Source: Candidatus Accumulibacter contiguus
GTDB taxonomy: Bacteria; Pseudomonadota; Gammaproteobacteria; Burkholderiales; Rhodocyclaceae
Assembly: GCF_012940005.1 (NCBI RefSeq)
Contig: NZ_SPMX01000033.1
Span: forward strand, 20,606-84,605
Length of the DNA stretch: 64,000 bases
Direction of reading: 5' to 3'
Shown here: in pieces, positions 40,547 through 51,532 of the stretch
How positions within the stretch are numbered: position 1 is the first letter of the stretch
Layout of the letters: every line of letters starts with the position of its first letter
Notes under the pieces: generated by a model
What the model saw: the letters and a program-made list of their open reading frames with translations, nothing else
Told to the model about the DNA's origin: nothing
Databases searched by the model: none
Position numbers and translations under genes: made by a program

Positions 40547-40778
40547 TGCGGCACTTTCTATGCTGTGGTTGTGAGGTGGACGTGCTCTCGGCGCGTCTTC
40601 TGAAGGCCTTGTCATTGTAGCGGGAAAGGCGTTGGCCGACCACGTCGGCAGCGTTATTGGGCGTCGAATCCTGCTACGTCAGGGGGAAGATCCGGAACAC
40701 TTCCCTGCGGATGGGGGGGCAGCGCGCGAGCCGGAGCCGGATGGCGACGGCGGCGAGCAGGACGGGTAGAATAGACGC

Positions 40779-41456
40779 ATGAATCTGCTGGCCATCGAAA
40801 CCTCGACTGATCTCGGCTCCATTGCCCTCTGGTGTGATGGCGTCGTGTTGCGGCGTTTCTGCCCGGTCGGCATTGCGCATTCGGAAACGCTGCTGCCGCT
40901 GATCTGCGCAACGCTCTGCGAAGCCGAGCTTGGCTTTGCCGACCTGCACGGAGTCGCTTTTGCTGCCGGTCCCGGCTCTTTTACCGGTCTGCGGGTCGCT
41001 TGCGGCGTCGCCCAGGGTCTGGCTTTCGCCCATCAGCTACCGGTCATTCCAGTCGGCACCCTCGATGCCATGGCGCTGGCCAGTGGCGGGGAACAGGTAC
41101 TGGTGGTGCTCGACGCGCGCATGGGTGAGGTCTATTACGGCCGGTTTTCAAGGGCCTTACCACTCGGCGAGGTGGTGGTCTGCCAGCCATCGGCCTTGCC
41201 GCTTCCCGACTCGGCTGGTTGGCTGGCTTGCGGTAATGGCCTCGCCGCCTATCCCTTGCTGCGTGCGCGGCTGGCCGGCTGCGTACACCGATGGCAACCC
41301 GAACTGATGCCTGCTGCCGATGCCGTTGCCTGTCTCGCCGCGCCACGCCTGGCGCGCGCTGAGGGTATCGATGCGGCTGCAGCAGCGCCGCTGTACATTC
41401 GCAACAAGGTCGCGCTGACGGTTGCCGAGCGCCTGGCCACGGGAGGGAAAGCGTGA
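40779..41456 (+). CDS. tsaB: tRNA threonylcarbamoyladenosine biosynthesis protein TsaB
   Basis: A 225-aa ASKHA-fold protein: LLAIETSTDLGSIAL (phosphate-1 motif), HSETLLPLI, and FAAGPGSFTGLRVACGVAQGLAF are the TsaB signatures, and it lacks the metal-binding HxxxH of TsaD. It forms the TsaBDE complex that makes t6A37 on ANN-decoding tRNAs. The stop overlaps the rimI GTG start (GTGA), the usual tsaB-rimI order in proteobacteria. Normal length. Confidence 0.92.
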   Translation: MNLLAIETSTDLGSIALWCDGVVLRRFCPVGIAHSETLLPLICATLCEAELGFADLHGVAFAAGPGSFTGLRVACGVAQGLAFAHQLPVIPVGTLDAMALASGGEQVLVVLDARMGEVYYGRFSRALPLGEVVVCQPSALPLPDSAGWLACGNGLAAYPLLRARLAGCVHRWQPELMPAADAVACLAAPRLARAEGIDAAAAAPLYIRNKVALTVAERLATGGKA

Positions 41457-41929
41457 GCGCCGTGCTCGCACCGCGGCTGTCGATGCTGCCGATGCACCCT
41501 GCCGACCTCGACGAGATCGTCGAGATTGAAAATCGCGTCTACCCGTTTCCCTGGACGCGGACCAATTTCATCGATTCGATCGCTTGCGGCTACAGTGTCT
41601 GGGGGTGTCGTTTCGCCGACGAACTGGTGGGCTACTATGTGCTGATGATGGCCGTGGACGAGGCACACCTGCTCAACATCAGTGTCGCCGGGAAGCGCCA
41701 GGGAATGGGTTTTGGTGCCCGCCTGTTGCGCCACGCCATGCGCCTGGCGCAGCTGGCGGGGGCAACCAGCATCCTGCTCGAGGTGCGTCCGTCGAACGTG
41801 CCGGCACTGACGATCTATCGGCATTTCGGCTTTCAACAGATCGGCGTGCGACGCGGCTACTACCCGGCAGAAAAGGGATCCGAGGATGCGCTGGTGATGC
41901 GGCTGGCGCTGGCAGAGGTGGCCCAATGA
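41453..41929 (+). CDS. rimI: Ribosomal protein bS18 N-alpha-acetyltransferase RimI
   Basis: A 158-aa GNAT enzyme with GTG start 41453, coupled to tsaB. Visible motifs are ENRVYPFPWTRTNF near the N-terminus, the acetyl-CoA binding loop VAGKRQGMGFGARLL, and the C-terminal EVRPSNVPALTIYRHFGF. It acetylates the N-terminal Ala of S18. Its stop overlaps the ATG of the udg gene, so three genes are coupled. Confidence 0.92.
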   Translation: MSAVLAPRLSMLPMHPADLDEIVEIENRVYPFPWTRTNFIDSIACGYSVWGCRFADELVGYYVLMMAVDEAHLLNISVAGKRQGMGFGARLLRHAMRLAQLAGATSILLEVRPSNVPALTIYRHFGFQQIGVRRGYYPAEKGSEDALVMRLALAEVAQ

Positions 41930-42784
41930 TCGCCAGGAAGCCGGCCGGTGGGCCATTGACACGTGCCCAACTGCTGCGCGAGATCGGCCTGTCGCCGCAG
42001 TGGCAGTTGCGCGAGCAGCGCGCGGTGACGCTGCCGACGCCGGGTGTGCCGGCAATCACTCCAGCCGAACGGCGTCCTGAAGCGCCAAACGCGATCGCTA
42101 CGCCCGCCGCAGTCACCGATCTGGCGCCGACCGCTGCCCCTGCCTCAGCGCGGCCGCAGGACATCGCCGGCATGTCCTGGGAGCAATTACAGCACAGCGT
42201 TGCCGCCTGCCGGGCCTGCGCGCTTTGCCAGCAGAGGCGGCAGGCAGTGCTCGGCGTTGGCGATGTCGCCGCCGACTGGCTGTTCATCGGCGAGGGACCG
42301 GGGGCGGAAGAAGACGCGCGTGGCGAGCCTTTCGTCGGCCCTGCTGGAAAACTGCTCGATGCGATGCTCGCGGCGATCGACCTGCAGCGTGGCGAGGATG
42401 TCTACATCGCCAATGCCGTGAAGTGTCGTCCGCCCAACAATCGAACCCCGGAGGCCGCCGAGATCGCGACCTGCGCACCCTATCTGCGGCGACAGATTGC
42501 GCTGATCCAGCCGCGACTGATTGTTCTGCTGGGCCGCGCAGCGGCGCATGCGCTGCTCGGTGAACTCGGTTCGCTGGCCAGCCTGCGCGGCAAGACCTTC
42601 GCGTATCCTGCGCCGCAGGGCGGCGGGAGCACCATCCCGGTGGTGGTGACCTACCATCCGGCTTACCTGTTGCGCACCCTGCCGGACAAGGCCAAGGCCT
42701 GGGAGGAGTCTGTGCCGCGCGCGCGCGCTGATGCGTGCAGCGAAGACCGCTGCAGCGCAAACCGCCGGTTCCTCGCCTGCCTAG
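41926..42784 (+). CDS. udg: Family 4 (Fe-S) uracil-DNA glycosylase, frameshifted near 3' end
   Basis: ATG 41926 overlaps the rimI stop. After a variable Ala/Pro-rich N-terminus (about 85 residues) the type IV UDG core appears: cluster cysteines in CRACALCQ, motif GEGPGAEEDARGEPFVG, VYIANAVKCRPPNNRTP, and TYHPAYLLRTLPDK. Relatives then continue WE-LC-AR-ALM and stop. Here one extra base near 42705 moves the reading into a frame open through lemA; deleting it yields WESLCRARALMRAAK and TAG at 42782-42784. Removes uracil from DNA. The indel is less clearly in a homopolymer than the others. Confidence 0.85.
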
Positions 42785-42873
42785 CCCGCTGGTGCGGCTT
42801 GCGCCCTCTTGAGAAATCAGCGAAAGTCGCCAACTGGGCTGTACCCTGTTCATCCCTCATCAAGGAAAATGTC

Positions 42874-43542
42874 ATGCGACTGCGAATTCCGACCCTCCTG
42901 ACCCTCCTGGTACTGCTTGCCGGGCTGCTCTCCGGCTGCGGCTACAATACCTTTCAGACCGGCGACGAAGCGATCAAGTCGGCCTGGTCCGAAGTGCTCA
43001 ACCAGTATCAGCGGCGAGCCGACCTGGTACCGAACCTAGTGGCCACCGTGCAGGGCTATGCCAGTCACGAAAAGGATGTGCTGACCCAGGTCACGCAGGC
43101 ACGCGCGCGGGTGGGTGCGATCCAGGCAACGCCGGAACTGGTCAATAATCCCGAGGCCTTTGCCAAGTTCCAGCAGGCGCAGGCCGGTCTCACCAGTGCC
43201 CTGTCACGTCTGCTGGTGGTTTCCGAAAACTATCCGCAGTTGAAGGCCGATGCCGCTTTCCGCGACTTGCAGGCACAACTCGAAGGCACCGAGAACCGGA
43301 TCACCGTGGCCCGTAACCGTTACATCAAGGCCGTCGAGGGCTACAACGTTTCGGTGCGTACCTTTCCGAACAATCTCACGGCGATGCTCTTCGGCTACAC
43401 CGTGAAACCGAATTTCAGTGTCGAGAACGAGAAGGCGATCTCGACGGCGCCGAAGGTTGACTTCGCCAGACCAGCACCGGCGTCGCCTGCCGCCGCAGCG
43501 CCGACAGACGCCGGCAGGCCTTCACCGGCGCCCGGTTACTAG
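42874..43542 (+). CDS. lemA: LemA family lipoprotein
   Basis: A 222-aa product from ATG 42874 (AAGGA upstream). Residues 1-22 form a lipoprotein signal ending LLSGC. The helical-bundle LemA body follows: NTFQTGDEAIKSAWSEVLNQ, RRADLVPNLVATVQGYASHE and FPNNLTAMLFGY, with an Ala/Pro tail. Function is poorly defined in the family (envelope, often with TPM-domain partners). It is followed after 3 bp by the first of two TPM genes, a conserved lemA-ygcG-tpm arrangement. Confidence 0.92.
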   Translation: MRLRIPTLLTLLVLLAGLLSGCGYNTFQTGDEAIKSAWSEVLNQYQRRADLVPNLVATVQGYASHEKDVLTQVTQARARVGAIQATPELVNNPEAFAKFQQAQAGLTSALSRLLVVSENYPQLKADAAFRDLQAQLEGTENRITVARNRYIKAVEGYNVSVRTFPNNLTAMLFGYTVKPNFSVENEKAISTAPKVDFARPAPASPAAAAPTDAGRPSPAPGY

Positions 43543-43545
43543 GCC

Positions 43546-44425
43546 GTGCCGTTCCTCCCTGCCCGCCTTGCGGCCTGGCTGTTGAGCCTGCTGCTGCTCG
43601 TCGGCGCAGGCATCGCCGGCGCCGACGAGCAGCAGGCGATTCCACGGCTGGCGGCGCGGGTGACCGATCTGACGAGCACGCTTGCCGCTGGGCAGCGCGA
43701 GCGGATCGACGCCAAGCTGGCCGCTTTCGAGCACGCGAAAGGGTCACAGATCGCCGTCCTGATCGTTCCGACGGTGCAGCCGGAAAGTATCGAGCAATAC
43801 GCGCTGCGCGTCGTCGAGTCCTGGAAACTGGGTCGCCGCGGCATCGATGACGGCGCGCTGCTGCTGGTCGCCAAGAACGACCGGAAACTTCGCATCGAAG
43901 TGGGCTACGGTCTGGAAGGCGCGCTCAACGATGCAACCGCGAAGCGAATCATCAGCGAGACGATCAGCCCGCGTTTCAAAAAGGGGGATTTCTATGGCGG
44001 CATTGATGCCGGGGTCGACGCGATGATGCAGGTGATCGCCGGTGAAGCGCTGCCGCCTGCGGCACGCGTCGATGGCGCTCGGCGTGCCGATGTAGACGAT
44101 CATTTCGAGATGCTGCTGTTGATCGGTTTCGTCCTGGTATTTGTAGTTGGCGGCGTCCTGCGAGCCATTTTCGGGCGTTTTCTGGCGGCTGGCATGGTCG
44201 GTGTCGCCGCCGGGGTGATCGCTGCGATGCTCATCTCGTCGGTGCTGATCGCCGCCGTTCTGGGGGTGGTGGCCGCCATCATTTCACTGTTTCTCGGCAT
44301 GCGGGGTGGCACCGGCTGGTCATCCGGCGGCATTTCCTGGGGCGGTGGTGGCGGGAGCAACTCCGGGGGGCTTTTCGGGAGGCGGCGGCAGCTTCGGCGG
44401 CGGCGGGGCTTCGGGAGACTGGTGA
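43546..44425 (+). CDS. TPM-domain membrane protein (YgcG-like), frameshifted in a G6 run
   Basis: GTG 43546, 3 bp after lemA. A signal peptide (1-26, ending AGADE) is followed by a TPM domain (about 35-165: RVTDLTSTLAAGQRERI, IEVGYGLEGALNDA), two or three membrane helices (185-250), and a Gly/Ser tail. At 44365-44370 six G put the natural end (SGGGGSFGGGGASGDW then TGA 44423-44425) out of frame; otherwise reading runs into the next gene. Five G would repair it, giving about 292 aa. TPM proteins were proposed as phosphatases and in eukaryotes act at the photosystem; the role here is unknown. Confidence 0.85.
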
Positions 44426-44922
44426 TGCGATTGCAGAGAATTTTCCGCCATCTGGTGCTGCCGCACTGGTGGGTGTTGCGCGCGCTTCCCGCAGCATCGT
44501 TGCAGCGAATCGAGCGGGCGGTTGCTGCCTCGGAATCGACGCATCGTGGCGAGTTGCGCGTGCTGGTCGAAGCCAACCTGCCCCTGTCCTGCCTGTGGCG
44601 CGGCCAGTCGGCACGGGCGCGGGCGATCGAACTGTTTTCGCAGTTACGGGTATGGGACACCGAGGAGAACAGCGGCGTGCTGATCTATCTGCAGTTGATC
44701 GATCGGCGTGTGGAAATCGTCGCTGACCGCGGCATCAACGCCTGTGTTGGCCAGGAATTCTGGGACCGCGTCTGCCGCCACATGGAAAACGCTTTCCGGA
44801 GCGGGGATTTCGAGGGCGGTACGCTGCTCGCATTGCGCACGATCACCGCAGCGCTGGCTGAACACTTCGCTGCCACAGGCGAAAAGCCCAACGAGTTACC
44901 CAATGCTCCGCTGGTGCTGTAA
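44425..44922 (+). CDS. Second TPM-domain protein
   Basis: A 165-aa product from ATG 44425, overlapping the previous stop as TGATG. No signal peptide. The TPM core is visible in HRGELRVLVEANLP, ARAIELFSQLRVWDTEENSGVLIYL and RVEIVADRGINACVG, with a C-terminal helix. This short cytoplasmic-type TPM protein is the usual third gene after lemA and ygcG. Function is not established. Confidence 0.87.
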   Translation: MRLQRIFRHLVLPHWWVLRALPAASLQRIERAVAASESTHRGELRVLVEANLPLSCLWRGQSARARAIELFSQLRVWDTEENSGVLIYLQLIDRRVEIVADRGINACVGQEFWDRVCRHMENAFRSGDFEGGTLLALRTITAALAEHFAATGEKPNELPNAPLVL

Positions 44923-44996
44923 TCTGAAAGTCGTGCCTGCGACTCACGAGTCCTGCCCTCCCCGGCAGGCGGGAGAGCATGCCAAGGGGTGAGGGA

Positions 44997-45518
44997 TCAA
45001 CTTTCGGCATAACGCACGCGCTGGCGTGGCTTGCTCGGCTGGGTGAGGTGATCGAGAGGCAGGACATGCGTCTGCTTGACCGTTTGCAGGGCAATGCTGG
45101 TCTTGATGCGGGCAACGCCGGGCAGGCACAGCAGGCGCTTCATCATCAATTGGGAAAACACTGCCAGATCAGGAACCACGATTCGCAACATGTAATCGGC
45201 GTCGCCGCTGACGGAGAAGCAGTCGATGACTTCCGGCATCGCCGCGATGGCGTTTTCAAAGGCCTCGCTGGCTGCATCGTTGTGGCGTTCGAGGATCACC
45301 TGGGCAAAAGCAGTGACCCCCAGGCCCAGTGCCGTGGGGGCAAGCAGCGCGACGTAGCCGGCGATGATGCCATCCTCCTCGAGCCGCTGGATGCGGCGAC
45401 TGATCTGTGACGCGGAAAGACGGATCTGTTCGCCGAGCGTCGCATTGGTGGCGTTGCCCTTGCGCTGCAATGCGTCGAGCAATGCAAGATCGTAACGGTC
45501 GATGGTGATTTTTGACAT
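44997..45518 (-). CDS. Lrp/AsnC family transcriptional regulator
   Basis: A 173-aa product from ATG 45518. The N-terminal winged helix-turn-helix (DRYDLALLDALQRKG through SASQISRRIQRLEEDGII) is followed by the RAM/ACT-like effector domain (PEVIDCFSVSGDADYMLRIVV). Such regulators sense amino acids and control their metabolism or transport. The tail is a 15-residue extension rich in Arg and Lys. It follows the lplT gene on the same strand after 84 bp; the target is not clear. Confidence 0.9.
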   Translation of the reverse strand: MSKITIDRYDLALLDALQRKGNATNATLGEQIRLSASQISRRIQRLEEDGIIAGYVALLAPTALGLGVTAFAQVILERHNDAASEAFENAIAAMPEVIDCFSVSGDADYMLRIVVPDLAVFSQLMMKRLLCLPGVARIKTSIALQTVKQTHVLPLDHLTQPSKPRQRVRYAES

Positions 45519-45602
45519 GATCAGGGCTTTTTATGCATGAAATATGCACAGTATAGCGGTTTTTGTTCATGACTCAAGCAGCAGAGGATTGCTCGTGTCA
45601 GT

Positions 45603-46866
45603 TCAGAGCGAACTGTCGTCGAGCTGACTGACATCATCCCGGATCTCCTGGTTGGCTTCATGGCGGCCCTTGACGAGCCACATCGCCCCACTGACGAACA
45701 TGCCGAACAGGGAAATCACCAGATAAATCGAAATGTTGGCGCGCATCATCAGGAAATACAGACCGGTCATGGCCAGGATCGACAGATTCTCGTTGAAGTT
45801 CTGGACGGCAATCGAATGTCCGGCACCCATCAGGATATGGCCGCGGTGCTGCAGTAGCGCATTCATCGGCACCACGAAGAAGCCGGAGAGCGCGCCGATC
45901 AGGACCAGCAGGGGAATCGCCAGCCACAGGTGATGGACAAAGTTCATCACCAGGACGATGATCCCCATGGCGATGCCGAGCGGAATCACGCGCACCGACT
46001 TGCGCAGGGTGATCATTCTCGCCGCGCCGGCGGCACCCAGCGCCACACCGACGGCGACCACGCCCTGCAGCATGCTCGATTTCGAGAGGCCGAGATGGAG
46101 CGCAGTTTCGGCCCATTTGATGACGATGAACTGGAGGGTGGCGCCGGCGCCCCAGAACAGGGTGGTCACCGCCAGCGACACTTGGCCCAGGCGGTCGCGC
46201 CAGAGCAGAGCCAGGCAATGATTGAACTCGCGCAGCAGATACCAGGGGTTCTTGTGCAGCACACGGTGATCGACGCCGGTGTCGGGAATATAGAGGTTGA
46301 ACAGTGCCGCGAGCAGGTAGAAAACGGCGACAAAGCAGAGCGACATTTCGCCGATGGTATCGACGCCGGTATCAATGACCGGAAAATCGAGGGCGAGCAG
46401 GCTGTAGGCGACCTCCGGCTGGATCAGCGTGCCGCCGACGACGACGCCGAGGATGATCGCACCGACCGTCAGCCCCTCGATCCAGCCATTGGCGACCACC
46501 AGCAGACGGTGCGGCAGGTATTCGGTGAGGATGCCATACTTGGCCGGCGAGTAGGCGGCCGCCCCGAGACCGACGACGGCATAGGCCAGCAAGGGGTGAA
46601 CATCCCAGAACATCATCGCGCAGCCGAAGATCTTGATCCCGTTGCTGATGAACATCACCCGCCACTTCGGCATCGAGTCGGCAAAGCCGCCGACGAAAGC
46701 CGCGAGCGCGACATAGGAGACCGTGAAGAAGGTCTTGAGCAGCGGCTCGTACTCGCTCGGTGCGTGCATTTCGCGCAGGATCGAGATGGCGACGATGAGC
46801 AGGGCATTGTCGGCCAGCGCTGAAAAAAAACTGCGCAGCCATGATGATGTAAAAGCCGAAAGGCAT
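45603..46866 (-). CDS. lplT: Lysophospholipid transporter LplT (MFS), frameshifted in a T8 tract
   Basis: ATG 46866 opens MPFGFYIIMAAQFF, the LplT N-terminus. Eight T (46823-46830 on the + strand as A) then break the frame; with seven the reading continues SALADNALL and joins the long second frame (EYEPLLKTFFTVSYVALAAFVGGFADSMPKWRV). Repaired length is about 420 residues with 11-12 membrane helices. In E. coli LplT flips lyso-PE inward for reacylation by Aas. No aas gene is in the window, but psd, the PE-forming enzyme, lies at 14.8 kb. Divergent from the lysR gene. Confidence 0.88.
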
Positions 46867-47033
46867 TGGAAATGATGATGCCCCTGTGATTAGGTGTTGG
46901 CCTTATACCATGAAAGACGCCAACTTGTTAGCACCGCTGGCAGCCAGCAGCGAGGAATTCGGCGGCCACAACGCTGGCCCGCCGGGCAGTTTTGTGTTTG
47001 AATCTGGTTTAAGGGAAAAAGGAGAGATGGCCG

Positions 47034-47936
47034 GTGGCAGATCGTCGATTACAGGTATTTCACGCGGTGGCCAGACACCTTTCCTTTACCAAGGCTGGCG
47101 AGACGCTGTACATGACGCAACCGGCCGTGACCTTTCAGATCAAGCAACTCGAGGAACACTTCAACACCCGTCTCTTCGAGCGCGGCGGCGGGCGAATCTC
47201 GCTGACGCCGGCCGGAGAACTGGTGCTCGACTACGCGGAGCGCATCCTTGGAATGTCCAAGGAACTCGACGTGCGCGTCGCCGAGATGACGGGGCAGATG
47301 AGCGGCAACCTGCTGGTCGGGGCGAGCACGACGATTGCCGAGTTCATGCTGCCACCGATCCTTGGCGAATTCAACGTCCGTTATCCGCTGGTGCGCGCGC
47401 GGCTGACCGTCGCCAACTCGGAATCGATCAGCAACGCCATCGCCGCCCACACCCTCGACATCGGCCTGATCGAATCACAAACCAATCATGCCAGCCTGCA
47501 GTGCGAAGTCTGTGGCGATGATGAACTGCAGGTGGTGTGCACGCCCAATCATCCCCTCTCCAGGCGTAGCGATGTCGATGCGCGCAGCCTGCTGGGGTAC
47601 GACTACATCGCGCGTGAACCGGGTTCGGGCACCCGCGAAGTCACCGACGACTATTTTCGGGCTTGTGGCGTCGATCCCGAGAAACTCAGGATGCTGATGG
47701 AGTTGTCGAGTCCGGAATCCTTGAAGGGCGTGGTGGCGACCGGTCTGGGCTACTCGATCGTGTCGCGGGCGAGTTTCGAGAAGGAACGGCAGCTGGGAAC
47801 GCTCGTCGCCGTTCCGTTGCGGCCGCGACTGAAGCGTACCTTGTCACTGGTCTACCCGAAAGAGCGCTTCCGTTCCAGGGTGGTCCTCACCTTCGTCGAC
47901 TTCGCCAGGAACAAGCTGCGCGAGCTGTCTGCCTGA
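47034..47936 (+). CDS. LysR-type transcriptional regulator
   Basis: A 300-aa product with GTG 47034 and AGGAG 9 nt upstream. N-terminal HTH: LQVFHAVARHLSFTKAGETL with MTQPAVTFQIKQLEEHF, then a co-inducer domain with PPILGEFNVRYPLVRARL and GYSIVSRASFE. It resembles CysB/CbbR-like branches, but no target can be read. It is coupled to alr by a TGATG overlap, so it may regulate its own operon or the divergent lplT. Confidence 0.9.
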   Translation: MADRRLQVFHAVARHLSFTKAGETLYMTQPAVTFQIKQLEEHFNTRLFERGGGRISLTPAGELVLDYAERILGMSKELDVRVAEMTGQMSGNLLVGASTTIAEFMLPPILGEFNVRYPLVRARLTVANSESISNAIAAHTLDIGLIESQTNHASLQCEVCGDDELQVVCTPNHPLSRRSDVDARSLLGYDYIAREPGSGTREVTDDYFRACGVDPEKLRMLMELSSPESLKGVVATGLGYSIVSRASFEKERQLGTLVAVPLRPRLKRTLSLVYPKERFRSRVVLTFVDFARNKLRELSA

Positions 47937-49042
47937 TGCCGCGCCCGATTGAAGCCCGCATCGATCTGGCGGCGCTGCGTCACAACTACCTGGTGGCGAA
48001 AAGGCACGCCGGTTCGGCCAGGGCCTGGGCGGTGGTCAAGGCCAATGCCTACGGGCATGGCCTGCTGCGTGCGGCGGCAGCGCTCGGCGAGGTTGCCGAC
48101 GGTTTCGCCCTGCTCGACCTCGATGAAGCGATCATCCTGCGCGAGGCCGGTATCCGTCAGCCGATTCTCCTGCTCGAAGGTTTCTTCACGGCGGCCGATC
48201 TGGAAATCTGTGCGACGTATGGGCTGAGCGTGGTCATTCATCGCCTCGAACAGTTGCAGATGCTGCGCCACGCCGCCCTGCCGGTCCCCCTGCCGATCTA
48301 CCTCAAGCTCGACAGCGGCATGCATCGCCTCGGCCTCTCCGGCGGGCAGATTCCGGCCGCGCGCCGCGAACTGACGGCGCTGGCTGCGGCGGCGGCTCCT
48401 GCCCCTGCCCCAGTGACCTTGATGACGCACTTTGCCGAAGCCGACGCGGTCGGCGGTGAGCGCTGCATCAACTGGCAGCTCGAACGCTTTGCCCAGATGC
48501 TCGCCGATTGGCCGGAAGCCGCAAGCCTGCCGGTCTCGGTCGCCAACTCGGCCGCCATCCTGCGTTACCCCCAGACCGCGTATGCCTGGGTACGGCCCGG
48601 GATCATGCTCTATGGCGGCAGCCCGTTCGCCGATCAGGAGGCCGCCAACCTCGACCTCAAGCCAGTGATGACGCTGCACAGCCGGATTCTGGCGGTGCAG
48701 GAAATCGGCGTCGGCGAGCGCGTCGGTTACGGCGGCACCTTTGTCGCGCAGCGGCCGACGCGCGTCGGCGTCGTCGCCTGCGGTTACGCCGACGGTTATC
48801 CACGCCATGCGCCCAGCGGCACGCCGATTCTCGTTGCCGGTCAGCAGACGCAGACGCTCGGTCGAGTGTCGATGGACATGCTCGCCTGCGATCTGACCGA
48901 TCTGCCGGGCACCGGAGTCGGCAGCCCGGTGGTCCTCTGGGGCGAGGGTCTGCCGGCCGATGCGGTGGCGGCGGCTGCACAGACCATCAGCTACGAGCTG
49001 TTCTGTGCACTGGCACGGCGCGTCCCTGTGGTCGAAATCTGA
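47936..49042 (+). CDS. alr: Alanine racemase
   Basis: A 368-aa product from ATG 47936. The PLP lysine lies in AVVKANAYGHG (residues 30-40) and the catalytic tyrosine in GERVGYGGTF (about 260). Other signatures are KLDSGMHRLGL, MTHFAEAD, RPGIMLYGGSP and SMDMLACDLTD. It makes D-alanine for peptidoglycan. It is 2 bp from radA and part of the lplT/alr/radA neighbourhood typical of betaproteobacteria. Confidence 0.94.
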   Translation: MPRPIEARIDLAALRHNYLVAKRHAGSARAWAVVKANAYGHGLLRAAAALGEVADGFALLDLDEAIILREAGIRQPILLLEGFFTAADLEICATYGLSVVIHRLEQLQMLRHAALPVPLPIYLKLDSGMHRLGLSGGQIPAARRELTALAAAAAPAPAPVTLMTHFAEADAVGGERCINWQLERFAQMLADWPEAASLPVSVANSAAILRYPQTAYAWVRPGIMLYGGSPFADQEAANLDLKPVMTLHSRILAVQEIGVGERVGYGGTFVAQRPTRVGVVACGYADGYPRHAPSGTPILVAGQQTQTLGRVSMDMLACDLTDLPGTGVGSPVVLWGEGLPADAVAAAAQTISYELFCALARRVPVVEI

Positions 49043-49044
49043 GC

Positions 49045-50427
<1,383 letters not shown>

Positions 50428-50510
50428 GGGGTGCTCGACGCCGTCGTGGGGAGTTCTACGGCGATAACCAGTTGCAGCACTCCGGAGCGACAGAATGTCG
50501 ATGACGATGA

Positions 50511-51299
50511 CTAGCGGCGGCTGGCGGTGCCGGTCATCGGTACGAAGCGCACTGGCAGGATGGCTTCGCGCTGCAGCGTCTTTCCCCGTTTCCGCAGCAG
50601 ATACAGGTTCTGATCATCGAGTTCTCCGACTGGAATGACCATGCGGCCGCCCTCCCTGAGCTGGTCGATCAGCGGCTTCGGCACGTGATCGGGGGCGCAG
50701 GTGACGATGATCGCGTCGAAAGGCGCTGCCTCCGGCCAGCCCAGGTAACCATCGCCGTGCCGCACGCTGACATTGCCGTAGCCAAGTCTGGCCAGATCGG
50801 CCTGCGCCCGGACGGCCAGCGGCTCGACGATTTCGATGCTGTACACGGCGCGTACCAGACCCGCCAGGATTGCCGCCTGGTAACCCGAGCCGGTACCGAT
50901 CTCCAGCACCCGGTCGTTTGCTTGTGGTTCCAGCTTCTCGGTCATGAAGGCAACCACGTAGGGCTGCGAGATGGTCTGGGCATAGCCGATCGGCAGTGGC
51001 CGGTCGTCGTAGGCGTAGTGCCTGAGGTTTGCCGGAACGAACTCATGCCGTGGCACTGTGGCCATCGCCTGGAGCACCGCGGGATTGCTGATGCCGCGCG
51101 TGCTGGCGCTCAACTGCTCTGCGACCATGCGCGTTCGCGCACGGTTGTAGTCCATGTCGTCAGTTCCGGCAGCGTTGGTGGCGAAGAGCAGCGCGGACAA
51201 GAGTGTCCGCCACGGCGCAGCGAAACGTCGCCGCTGCTGTGGCGATTGCCAAGGGGTCGCTGCCAGGTTCGGTGCAGGTGGATGCGTATTTTCGGACAT
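50511..51299 (-). CDS. pcm: Protein-L-isoaspartate O-methyltransferase, possibly exported
   Basis: A 262-aa product from ATG 51299 (GGGAG 6 nt upstream). The enzyme core starts near residue 50: RARTRMVAEQL, the PCMT signature HEFVPANLRHYAYDDRPLPIG, AdoMet motif VLEIGTGSGYQAAIL, and GGRMVIPVGE. The first 50 residues are extra, with a basic QQRRRFAAPWR segment and a hydrophobic TLLSALLFATNAAGT ending in a plausible cleavage site. Some Pcm proteins do carry leaders, so repair of damaged aspartates in the periplasm is possible. A start inside this segment is the alternative. Confidence 0.88.
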   Translation of the reverse strand: MSENTHPPAPNLAATPWQSPQQRRRFAAPWRTLLSALLFATNAAGTDDMDYNRARTRMVAEQLSASTRGISNPAVLQAMATVPRHEFVPANLRHYAYDDRPLPIGYAQTISQPYVVAFMTEKLEPQANDRVLEIGTGSGYQAAILAGLVRAVYSIEIVEPLAVRAQADLARLGYGNVSVRHGDGYLGWPEAAPFDAIIVTCAPDHVPKPLIDQLREGGRMVIPVGELDDQNLYLLRKRGKTLQREAILPVRFVPMTGTASRR

Positions 51300-51532
51300 C
51301 ACGATCTCCCAAGAACGGTACTGGCGGCGCAGGACGATCCGCAGCGGGCTGCAAGACTTACCCTGCACTCGGCGCTTACGAGCCGGTGATTGCGGCCTGC
51401 CGCCTGATCTGAGTATAGGTTCTCGGCAAGGCTTATGTCATCATGCATCTTCCGCAGTACCGGCAGGCTTCGCGGACTGTCCGGATTCTTTCACCCGCGC
51501 TGCCACGGCGGCAATGTTTCCGAGTTCCCTTG

